DNA of 37,676 bases from Clostridiaceae bacterium (GTDB lineage: Bacteria > Bacillota > Clostridia > Oscillospirales > Acutalibacteraceae), in NCBI GenBank assembly GCA_021769555.1, contig JAETSR010000020.1:1-37676 (forward strand), given 5' to 3'. Positions 14,373 to 21,682 of the stretch are shown here, one piece after another. The position numbers and the translations under genes are program-made. Below the pieces are notes generated by a model, which saw nothing but the letters and a program-made list of their open reading frames with translations, was not told where the DNA came from and searched no databases. The first letter of the stretch is position 1, and each line of letters begins with the position of its first letter.

Positions 14373-16192
14373 GGCCGCCTCCCCCTTGTAAGGCTGTCTA
14401 TGGTGGAGAGCACCTTGTCTATGTCCAGGGGCTTTGAGAGGTGCGCGTCCATGCCCGCCTCAAGGGACTTCTTCACGTCCTCCACAAAGGCGTTGGCGGT
14501 CATGGCTATTATGGGAATGGTCCCGGCGTCGGGCCGGGGGAGGGAGCGGAGCTTTGCCGTGGCCTCAAGGCCGTTCATTACGGGCATCTGCACGTCCATA
14601 AGTATGGCGTCATAGGTTCCGGGAGGGCTGGCGGCGAACATGTCAACGGCCTGCCGCCCGTCCTCGGCGCAGTCTATCACAGCCCCCGCGTCCCCGATAA
14701 GCTCCCCGGCTATCTCCCGGTTTAGCTCGTTGTCCTCGGCCAAAAGCAGCCGAAGGCCGCTCAAATCACAGCGGGCGGGCTCTTCCATGGCTTGGCGGCC
14801 CCCGCCGCCCAGGTAAGCCGAGAGGGAGGCCGCAAGCCTGCTCTTAAAAAGCGGCAGGGGTATATAGCCGTCAACCCCGGAGCGGGTGAAGACGTACTCT
14901 ATCTGGCTCCAGTCGCTGGCGGTGAGCAGGAGTATGGGGAGCTTGGGCCCGAGCCGCCCCCGAAGCTCAGAGAGCAGTATGGTTATCTCGGCCCCCCGGA
15001 GCTTGTCCGCGGCCAGGAGGAACTGGTATTCGGTCCCGAAAATATCCGCGTCGTTCACAAGCATTACGGCGTCGTCCCCATTGTCCGCCCAGTCGCACTG
15101 GAGCCCCAGCTCCTTTAAGAGGGCGAGGGTGAGCTCCGCCTGCTTTTCATCGCTGTCAAGGAGCAGCACTTTACAGCCTCTCAGGGAGCCGTCGGGCTCA
15201 GGGTCCTCCCCGGCGGGGAAGGGGATGTCAAGGGTAAAGCAGCTGCCCTTGTCAGTCTCGCTCTGGACCTCTATATGCCCGCCCATGAGCTCCACTAAAT
15301 TCTTTGTGATAGTCATGCCCAGGCCAGTGCCCTGTATCTTGTGCACGGAGCTCTTCTCCTCCCGCTCGAAGGGGGTGAAGAGCTTCATGAGAAACTCCCG
15401 GCTCATGCCCAGCCCGTTGTCCTTCACCTGTATGTGCATATTTACAGTATTGTCCCCGGCGGGCAGCACGGCAAAGCCCAGCTCCACCCGGCCCCCTCTT
15501 GGGGTGTACTTCACGGCGTTGGAGAGAAGGTTCAGGCAGACCTGCTTTAAGCGCACAGGGTCAAGGGTAAGGTTTTCACAGGCTATCCTGCCCATATTCA
15601 GCACAAATTCCAAGCCGCCGGAATCTGCCTGGGGCTTTGCAACGATGAGTATCTCATGGAGAAGGTCCGCTATATTTGTGGGCTCGGCCTGTATCTGCAC
15701 CCGGCCGCTCTCTATCCTGGACATGTCCAGGACCTCATTTAAAAGGGACATCATATGCCCCGAGGCAATCTTTATCTTCTCAAGGCACTCCGTGACCTTT
15801 GTGGGGGCCCCCTCCTGGGCCAGGGCTATGTCCGTCAGGCCCACTATGGCCCCCATGGGCGTCCTTATGTCGTGGGACATTTCGGATAAAAACGTGGTCT
15901 TGGCCTGGCTTGCCATCAGGGCCTGGTCCAGGGTGTCCCGGGTGCGGTTATAGTAGGCGGTGACCTGCTGGAACAGGCAGCAGACGGCCCCCTCACCGGG
16001 GATGAGCAGGGGGTTATAGACCTCCCCGCCCGCGTGGAGGAAGACCGGGGCCTCCAAAGCGCCGTCCAGCGCGGCGGCAAAGGCCTCGGCCTCGGGCCCG
16101 GTAAGGCTCTCCGGGAAGCTCTCGGGGGAGAGGGGGGAGGCGGCGCTGTTATGGTAGAGCAGGGCGTGGGAGCCGGGGGCAAAGGCCATCAC
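14369..16192 (-). CDS. Hybrid sensor histidine kinase with two receiver domains
   Basis: A 607-residue soluble kinase. A short N-terminal region (1-90) precedes HisKA with phospho-acceptor H107 (SEMSHDIRTPMG). The HATPase domain shows the N box around N225 (NLLSNAVKY), DNGLGM and GTGLGM. Next is a receiver-like domain (about 341-460) whose phospho-acceptor position appears to be alanine (FLLAADK). The terminal receiver (480-600) is intact: AEDN, D533 in ILMDVQMP, K587 in LSKP. No membrane helix is seen. The GTG at 16192 has no ribosome binding site. The frame stays open upstream as protein-like sequence back to a CTG at 16237 with AAGGA 10 nt before it, so the real start may be a rare CTG. 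This is the first gene of the ten-gene operon. Confidence 0.88.
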   Translation of the reverse strand: MMAFAPGSHALLYHNSAASPLSPESFPESLTGPEAEAFAAALDGALEAPVFLHAGGEVYNPLLIPGEGAVCCLFQQVTAYYNRTRDTLDQALMASQAKTTFLSEMSHDIRTPMGAIVGLTDIALAQEGAPTKVTECLEKIKIASGHMMSLLNEVLDMSRIESGRVQIQAEPTNIADLLHEILIVAKPQADSGGLEFVLNMGRIACENLTLDPVRLKQVCLNLLSNAVKYTPRGGRVELGFAVLPAGDNTVNMHIQVKDNGLGMSREFLMKLFTPFEREEKSSVHKIQGTGLGMTITKNLVELMGGHIEVQSETDKGSCFTLDIPFPAGEDPEPDGSLRGCKVLLLDSDEKQAELTLALLKELGLQCDWADNGDDAVMLVNDADIFGTEYQFLLAADKLRGAEITILLSELRGRLGPKLPILLLTASDWSQIEYVFTRSGVDGYIPLPLFKSRLAASLSAYLGGGGRQAMEEPARCDLSGLRLLLAEDNELNREIAGELIGDAGAVIDCAEDGRQAVDMFAASPPGTYDAILMDVQMPVMNGLEATAKLRSLPRPDAGTIPIIAMTANAFVEDVKKSLEAGMDAHLSKPLDIDKVLSTIDSLTRGRRP

Positions 16193-16274
16193 CGGCAGGG
16201 GGGAGCAGTCCCACTGGGCGAAGGGTCGGTTTGTCAGAGGGCATCAATCCTTAGTCTATAGTATACTTGGTATA

Positions 16275-16303
16275 ATTATAATACGTATCCCCTGTAATTA
16301 CAA
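16275..16303 (-). promoter_or_regulatory. Promoter of the ten-gene minus-strand operon
   Basis: Minus-strand TTGTAA (16298-16303), 17-bp spacer, TATAAT (16275-16280). It is the only good promoter upstream of the histidine kinase and is followed by closely spaced genes down to 4348. Internal promoters cannot be excluded. Confidence 0.7.
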
Positions 16304-16440
16304 GTATAAAGTTGCCTGACAAGGGCAATGCAGGAAAGGGGAGGGGAACTTTCATAACTGTAAAAATGCACAAAAAAGCGCATACAAATTTGTATTTTGC
16401 GTTATTGTATCTCAATTTGGCCTATCCATGCGGAAAAAGC

Positions 16441-16469
16441 TTGACAGTGCAACTATGCGGGTTTATAAT
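16441..16469 (+). promoter_or_regulatory. oppA: Consensus promoter of the opp operon
   Basis: TTGACA (16441-16446), a 17-bp spacer and TATAAT (16464-16469): a perfect sigma-A consensus, implying strong expression. The predicted 5' leader is about 140 nt. It contains a stem GTTG-CA-AGAG (16545-16554) pairing with CTCT-CAAC (16575-16582), which might be regulatory. The 16304-16440 stretch between the two divergent promoters holds no gene that I can support. Confidence 0.88.
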
Positions 16470-16614
16470 TTGTTCATACAATATTTTGTGCAGGCTTTGG
16501 GAGCGGCCTTAAAAATGAAAGTTCTCAAAGCGAAATATGCGCGGGTTGCAAGAGTTATGGCCCAGGGGCTTTAGCTCTCAACATAGATTATTAGCAGAAA
16601 GGACGAAAATCAAC

Positions 16615-18885
16615 ATGAACAAGACAGTTAAGCGCGCTTTGGCGCTGATGCTGGCTATGCTGATGCTGGTGTCCGCGCTTGCCGCCTGCGGCGGTGACAG
16701 CGGAAATTCCTCCGGCAGCCAGGACAGCAGCCAGAGCAGCGAGGTGGAGGACAGCTCCGCTGAGGAGAGCAGCGACGCGGGCGACGAAGAGCCCACCGAG
16801 ACAGGCTGGACCATCCCCAGCATTGACACCGACGACTACGACGAGATTTCCGACTACTACTACGACTTCAACCTCAAGGAGTTCCACGAGCTCTGCGAGG
16901 CCTACGCCGCCGAGATTGACGACCAGAACAAGCGCTGGGCCCTTGAGGCCCTGGCCGAGGCGAAGCTCATGGCCTCCGGCGTCATGCAGCCCACCCGCTG
17001 CGGCGGCGGCCAGTACGCCATCAGCGCCATCGCCCCCGGCTCCTGGACTTCCAACGGCTGGGGCTCCGACAGCAGCCGCCATCAGTACTCCCTTGTCACC
17101 GACAAGATTCTGAAGACCGAAGACCGCGACGCTCTGAAGAAGCTCCTCAACGAGAAGCGCGGCACCGGCGAGTACCGCGCGGCCGCCATTGAGTATCTTG
17201 AGTCCCACGGCTACAAGCTGAAGGACAGCCTGAACTTCTCCTTCGGCGAAATGCCCACCACCTATGATATGGTGAACACCAGCCGCGCCGGCGACGCCGA
17301 GTACTCCATCGGCAGCGTTGACAGCCTTCTGTACTACGACGGCGAGGACAGGGAGCTTCCCGCCCTTGCCGAGAGCTATGAGGTCTCTGAGGACGGCCTG
17401 ACCTACACCTTCCACATCCGCAAGGGCGTGAAGTGGGTTGACAGCCAGGGCCGCGAGATTGGCGAGGTCACCGCCGACGACTGGATTGCCGGCACCCAGC
17501 ATATGTTCGACGCCCTCTCAGGCCTGGAGGCCCTGTTTGTGGGCTATGTCACCGGCGTTCAGGATTATCTGGACGGCAAGTGCGGCATGGAGGGCGTTGG
17601 CATCAAGGCTGTTGACGACTACACCCTGGTTTACACCCTGGAGAAGAAGACTCCTTACTTCACCTCCATGCTCCACTACAGCCTGTCCTACCCCATGAGC
17701 CGCAGCTACTACACCTCTCAGGGCGGCAAGTTCGGCGAGGAGTTTGACGACGCCGACGAGAACTACATGTATGGCCGCGACCCGGACCATATCGCCTACT
17801 GCGGTCCCTTCCTGACCACCAACGTGACCGAGAACAACTCCATCACCTACAAGGCCAACCCCCTCTACTGGGACGCCGAGAACGTGACCATCAAGACCAA
17901 GGCCTATTACTTCAACGACGGCTCTGACCCCACCAAGGGCTATAACGACACCAAGGCCCGCACCATTGACAGCGTCAACATCAACAGCTCCACCCTGGTT
18001 ATCGCCAAGGAGGAGACCTGGGAGGGCGACGACGCCAACGCCTTCGATACCTATGTGTACGTAACCTCTACCGGCGCCGACTCCTACTTCAACTTCCTCA
18101 ACGTGAACCGCGCCGCCTGGGTCAACTCCACCGACGAGACCAAGGCCGTCTCAAAGCAGACCGACGAGCAGAAGGAAGTTACCCATGCCGCTATGAACAA
18201 CGTGCACTTCCGGCGTGCCATTGTCTGCTCCGTTGACCGCACCACCTGGAACGCCCAGACTGTCGGCGACGACGTGGCCGTGCTCAGCCTTCGCAACTCC
18301 TACACTCCCGGCACCTTCGTTACCCTCTCTGAGGACGTGACCGTGCCTGTGAACGGCGTGGACACCACCTTCCCCGCGGGCACCGACTACGGCAAGATTA
18401 TGCAGGCCCAGCTTGACGCCGACGGCGTGAAGATTCAGGTCTATAAGGACGACCCCAACGCCGAGAACGGCCGGGGCACCGGCGACGGCTTCGACGGCTG
18501 GTTCAATGTTGAGTACGCCCAGTCTGAGCTGGAGATAGCCCTTGAGGAGCTGGCTGCCAACGGCATTACCATTGACGAGAGCAACCCCGTGCACCTGGAC
18601 TTCCCCTTCCCCGCTCAGAGCCCCACCCGCACCAACGCCGTCAACGCCTTCAAGCAGGACGTTGAGAAGAACCTGGGCGGCAAGGTCATCATCGACCCGG
18701 TCGAGTGCCAGGACAACAAGGAGTGGTACTACGCCGGCTACTATATCGAGCGCGGCTACGAGTCCAACTTCGACATGTACGACCTGTCCGGCTGGTCTCC
18801 TGACTTCCAGGACCCCTGCTCCTATGTTGACACCTTCCTGCCCGACTACATGGGCTATATGACTAGATGTATCGGTCTTTACTAA
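16615..18885 (+). CDS. oppA: Peptide ABC transporter substrate-binding lipoprotein, apparently circularly permuted
   Basis: A 756-residue family-5 solute-binding lipoprotein. The signal peptide ends in lipobox LAAC with C25, followed by a Ser/Glu-rich linker (to about 75). The usual N-terminal half of an OppA protein starts only near residue 205 (SYEVSEDGLTYTFHIRKGVKW at 254-274, VTADDWIAGTQHM). Residues about 78-180 (NKRWALEALAEAKLMASGVMQP, then a GGGQYAI segment) instead look like the C-terminal end of OppA proteins. The chain stops right after GWSPDFQDPCSYVDTFLP plus 14 residues, where a normal OppA would continue with that very segment. I infer a circular permutation rather than a truncation. 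ATG 16615 is chosen for the signal peptide and AAGGA upstream. Codons near the end (AGA, TGT, CTT) differ from the C-ending codons before. Confidence 0.88.
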   Translation: MNKTVKRALALMLAMLMLVSALAACGGDSGNSSGSQDSSQSSEVEDSSAEESSDAGDEEPTETGWTIPSIDTDDYDEISDYYYDFNLKEFHELCEAYAAEIDDQNKRWALEALAEAKLMASGVMQPTRCGGGQYAISAIAPGSWTSNGWGSDSSRHQYSLVTDKILKTEDRDALKKLLNEKRGTGEYRAAAIEYLESHGYKLKDSLNFSFGEMPTTYDMVNTSRAGDAEYSIGSVDSLLYYDGEDRELPALAESYEVSEDGLTYTFHIRKGVKWVDSQGREIGEVTADDWIAGTQHMFDALSGLEALFVGYVTGVQDYLDGKCGMEGVGIKAVDDYTLVYTLEKKTPYFTSMLHYSLSYPMSRSYYTSQGGKFGEEFDDADENYMYGRDPDHIAYCGPFLTTNVTENNSITYKANPLYWDAENVTIKTKAYYFNDGSDPTKGYNDTKARTIDSVNINSSTLVIAKEETWEGDDANAFDTYVYVTSTGADSYFNFLNVNRAAWVNSTDETKAVSKQTDEQKEVTHAAMNNVHFRRAIVCSVDRTTWNAQTVGDDVAVLSLRNSYTPGTFVTLSEDVTVPVNGVDTTFPAGTDYGKIMQAQLDADGVKIQVYKDDPNAENGRGTGDGFDGWFNVEYAQSELEIALEELAANGITIDESNPVHLDFPFPAQSPTRTNAVNAFKQDVEKNLGGKVIIDPVECQDNKEWYYAGYYIERGYESNFDMYDLSGWSPDFQDPCSYVDTFLPDYMGYMTRCIGLY

Positions 18886-19080
18886 TAGTAAAGGCACACA
18901 CATGATATCTCTGATATCATGATAGAGTACTGAGAAAGAAGCCGGGCGCGCCCGGCCGAGCATAATGATAGACTTAGAGGTCTATCCGCTTATGAGAGTG
19001 GGCGATGGGGCCGTATGGCTCCATCCCCAATCTCTATATATACAAGAAATTTAACTTAGAAAGCAAACCGAAGATGATAA
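18886..19080 (+). repeat. Array of four stem-loops between oppA and oppB
   Basis: Four hairpins in a row: CATGATATC/GATATCATG (18901-18921), the 16-nt palindrome at 18941-18956 (GCCGGGCG/CGCCCGGC), GATAGAC/GTCTATC (18967-18986) and GATGGGGCC/GGCTCCATC (19004-19025). None has a good T tract. Such structures after a binding-protein gene usually stabilise its mRNA and lower expression of the membrane genes; that role is inferred. Confidence 0.7.
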
Positions 19081-19101
19081 TATGAAAAAGTAGATGATAT
19101 T

Positions 19102-20676
19102 ATGGCAAAATATATTCTGAAAAGATTCATTCACGGCCTTATCTCTATCGTCATAGTGGTGGCGATAGTCATGGTGCTGATATACACCCTTCTGGACCGC
19201 ATGACAATCTTCGCCGAGGACGAGGTCTACCGCAAGCTCCAGAGCAACGCCAAGACTACCTACACCTACCGCCGCTGGCAGGACTACGGCTATCTTGACT
19301 ATGTGAACTACTCCGAATGGCTCACCGCCCAGGTCCGCGAGGGCAATATGGACGCCGAGACCAGGGAGGCCGCCTCCAAGCTTGGCCGCAAGGCCGAGGA
19401 CGACGACGAGGTGGTGGCAAAGTATGTCCAGGAGTTCACGGACTATTATAAGAGCAAGGGCTTCAACGTGGAGCGCCTCAAGGCCGTCACATCCAGAAGG
19501 AAGGTGGCCGCGGGAGGCCAGCCGGAGCTCTTCGCCCACAGGGACCGGCCCCTCAGTTCAAGGCTCATTGAGTATTTTTCCAGCATAGTCACTATCGACA
19601 CCATCCACTATGTGGACGAGGAGACCGATATCGGCGAGCGCGGCCTCACCTTCACCACCCACGACCCGGTCTACGGCGGGGAGAAGTTCTCCCCGGCAAT
19701 TATCGGCAACGGCACCAAGCATAAGTACCTTCTGTACTTCAACGACCGGTTCCCCTATCTGCACCAGAACCTTATCACCATAAACCTGGGCACCTCATAC
19801 TCGGTGAACAAGGACCACGACGTTCTTGAGACCATGCTACAGACCCAGGGCGAGTATGTCACAAAGCAGATGACCTTCCCCACGAACCACACGGAGGAGA
19901 GCGCCGACGACCTGCACACGGCCACATATCTTGCGGGCTCCCTTGCAGGCTCCGAAATGCTTCAGACCCGCTTTGTGGACGACTACACCAACACCCTCAC
20001 CACAAAGGGCGGCCGCTCCAAGATAGCCTTCTCCTTCAGCATAGGCATTATCGCCAGTATCCTGGCCTATGCCCTGGGCCTGCCCCTTGGAGTGTTCATG
20101 GCAAGGCATAAGGACGGCCTTGTGGACAAGCTGGGCACCTTCTATATCGTGTTCATAATGTCCGTGCCCTCCCTTGCGTATATCTTCCTCTTTAAGGCAA
20201 TAGGCGGCTCACTTGGCCTGCCCACCACCTTCGACGTGAACCACGGCACAACGCTCATGTACGTGCTGCCTATAGTGTCCCTGGCCCTGCCGTCGGTGGC
20301 GAACCTGATGAAGTGGCTCAGGCGCTATATGATAGACCAGATGAACTCGGACTACGTGAAGTTCGCCCGGTCTGGGGGGCTCTCTGAAAACGAGATATTC
20401 GCAAAGCATATCTTAAAGAACGCGGCGATACCCATTGTCCACGGCATTCCCAGCACAATCCTTGGGGCCCTCACCGGCGCCATCATCACCGAGCGCGTCT
20501 ACACCGTGCCCGGCACCGGCAACCTTCTGACCCAGGCCATCAACTTCTACGATAACGGCGTTATCGTGGGCGTGACCATGTTCTACGGCCTGCTGTCTGT
20601 GGTGTCCATCATTCTGGGCGACGTGCTCATGTCCGTGGTAGACCCGCGAATCTCGTTCTCAAATGAGAGCCGCTAA
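19102..20676 (+). CDS. oppB: Oligopeptide ABC transporter permease OppB/AmiC-like, with large insertion
   Basis: A 524-residue permease, against about 310-330 for ordinary OppB. One membrane helix (residues 8-31) is followed by a hydrophilic segment of about 270 residues (32-305), then the usual five-helix core from about 306. The ABC-coupling EAA loop is KFARSGGLSENEIFAKHILKNAAIP, and the C-terminal VVDPRISF is typical. The insert is most likely extracytoplasmic and may dock the binding protein; AmiC of streptococci is also enlarged at this place. No strong ribosome binding site precedes the ATG, in keeping with lower expression than oppA. Confidence 0.9.
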   Translation: MAKYILKRFIHGLISIVIVVAIVMVLIYTLLDRMTIFAEDEVYRKLQSNAKTTYTYRRWQDYGYLDYVNYSEWLTAQVREGNMDAETREAASKLGRKAEDDDEVVAKYVQEFTDYYKSKGFNVERLKAVTSRRKVAAGGQPELFAHRDRPLSSRLIEYFSSIVTIDTIHYVDEETDIGERGLTFTTHDPVYGGEKFSPAIIGNGTKHKYLLYFNDRFPYLHQNLITINLGTSYSVNKDHDVLETMLQTQGEYVTKQMTFPTNHTEESADDLHTATYLAGSLAGSEMLQTRFVDDYTNTLTTKGGRSKIAFSFSIGIIASILAYALGLPLGVFMARHKDGLVDKLGTFYIVFIMSVPSLAYIFLFKAIGGSLGLPTTFDVNHGTTLMYVLPIVSLALPSVANLMKWLRRYMIDQMNSDYVKFARSGGLSENEIFAKHILKNAAIPIVHGIPSTILGALTGAIITERVYTVPGTGNLLTQAINFYDNGVIVGVTMFYGLLSVVSIILGDVLMSVVDPRISFSNESR

Positions 20677-20691
20677 TGAGGAGGTACAGTG

Positions 20692-21669
20692 ATGAAATCA
20701 GAACTAAAAAACCTTAAAGGCCTGGGCGTGCCCGAGGAGGAGCTGTTCTCCTTTGTGGAGCACAGCGACGTGGAGGCCGAGAAGATAACCGCCCCCAGGT
20801 ATTCCTACTGGCAGTCGGTGTTCCGGGTGTTCTTCAGGAAGAAGATAAATATAATCATGCTGGGGCTCCTGCTGCTGATAATCCTTTTCGCCTATGTGTA
20901 CCCCACGCTCATAACCTACGACCGCTACGCCAATATAACAGACTCCTCCACAAAGCACCTCATGCCCGCCGCGGCCATTGAGAAGTTCGGCTTCAGCCTG
21001 AGCTGGATACTGGGCGCCGGCGGCTCCGGCGAGCCAACCTTCGACACCATATGGGTCGGCTCCCAGATATCCATATCCCTGGCCCTGATATGCGCCCTGA
21101 TAAACCTCACCATCGGCATTCTGCTGGGCGCGGTATGGGGCTTCTCAAAAAAAGTGGACATCATCATGATGGAGGTCTATAACACCATCGCCAATATCCC
21201 CTACGTGCTGCTCATATCCGTGCTGGTGCTGACCCTCACGGCAAGCTTCTGGACCATGGTGTTCGCCCTTACGGTCACCGGCTGGCTGGGCGTGGCCTAC
21301 TTCATCCGCACCCAGGTCATCATAATCCGTGACAGGGAGTATAACCTCGCCTCAAAATGCCTGGGCACGCCCATAAGCCGCATAGCCGTCAGGAATATCC
21401 TGCCCTTCATGACCTCTGTTATCGTGACCCTCGCGGCCACGGAGGTCCCCTCCTATATCTCCTACGAGGTGTTCCTTTCATATATCGGCGTGGGCCTCAA
21501 GGACATGTCCCTGGGCCGGCTGATATTTGAGGCTGAGCCCGCCATGGTGACAAACGGCTGGCAGTTCGAGTTCTGGAGCCCGGTTGTGGTGGCGTCCATA
21601 ATCGCCGTGGTGTTGTACGTGGTCGGCCAGAACCTGGGCGACGCGTCCGACCCCAGGACCCATATGTAA
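20692..21669 (+). CDS. oppC: Oligopeptide ABC transporter permease OppC/AmiD-like
   Basis: A 325-residue inner-membrane permease with a cytoplasmic N-terminus (about 50 residues), a first helix (INIIMLGLLLLIILFAYVYP), an external loop containing GAGGSGEPTFDTIWVGSQ, and a five-helix core. The EAA loop reads LASKCLGTPISRIAVRNILP. It pairs with OppB to form the channel. The ATG at 20692 has GAGGAGGT 6 nt upstream; the GTG one codon before is less well placed. It lies 15 nt after oppB and 13 nt before oppD. Confidence 0.92.
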   Translation: MKSELKNLKGLGVPEEELFSFVEHSDVEAEKITAPRYSYWQSVFRVFFRKKINIIMLGLLLLIILFAYVYPTLITYDRYANITDSSTKHLMPAAAIEKFGFSLSWILGAGGSGEPTFDTIWVGSQISISLALICALINLTIGILLGAVWGFSKKVDIIMMEVYNTIANIPYVLLISVLVLTLTASFWTMVFALTVTGWLGVAYFIRTQVIIIRDREYNLASKCLGTPISRIAVRNILPFMTSVIVTLAATEVPSYISYEVFLSYIGVGLKDMSLGRLIFEAEPAMVTNGWQFEFWSPVVVASIIAVVLYVVGQNLGDASDPRTHM

Positions 21670-21682
21670 GGAGGGCGTCTTC

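Noticed and set aside
14886-15953. 355-codon open frame antisense to the histidine kinase
   Set aside because: The opposite strand encodes a clear kinase with all motifs; the antisense product is low-complexity Ser/Arg-rich.
16312-16512. 66-codon frame in the divergent promoter region
   Set aside because: It overlaps the -35/-10 of the opp promoter, lacks a convincing ribosome binding site and has AT-rich noncoding composition.
16591-17502. 303-codon open frame antisense to oppA
   Set aside because: Ala/Val/Gly-rich product typical of an antisense frame of a GC3-biased gene.
18725-18885. OppA C-terminal truncation
   Set aside because: The missing segment appears to be present near the N-terminus, so permutation explains it better; downstream frames do not encode the segment.
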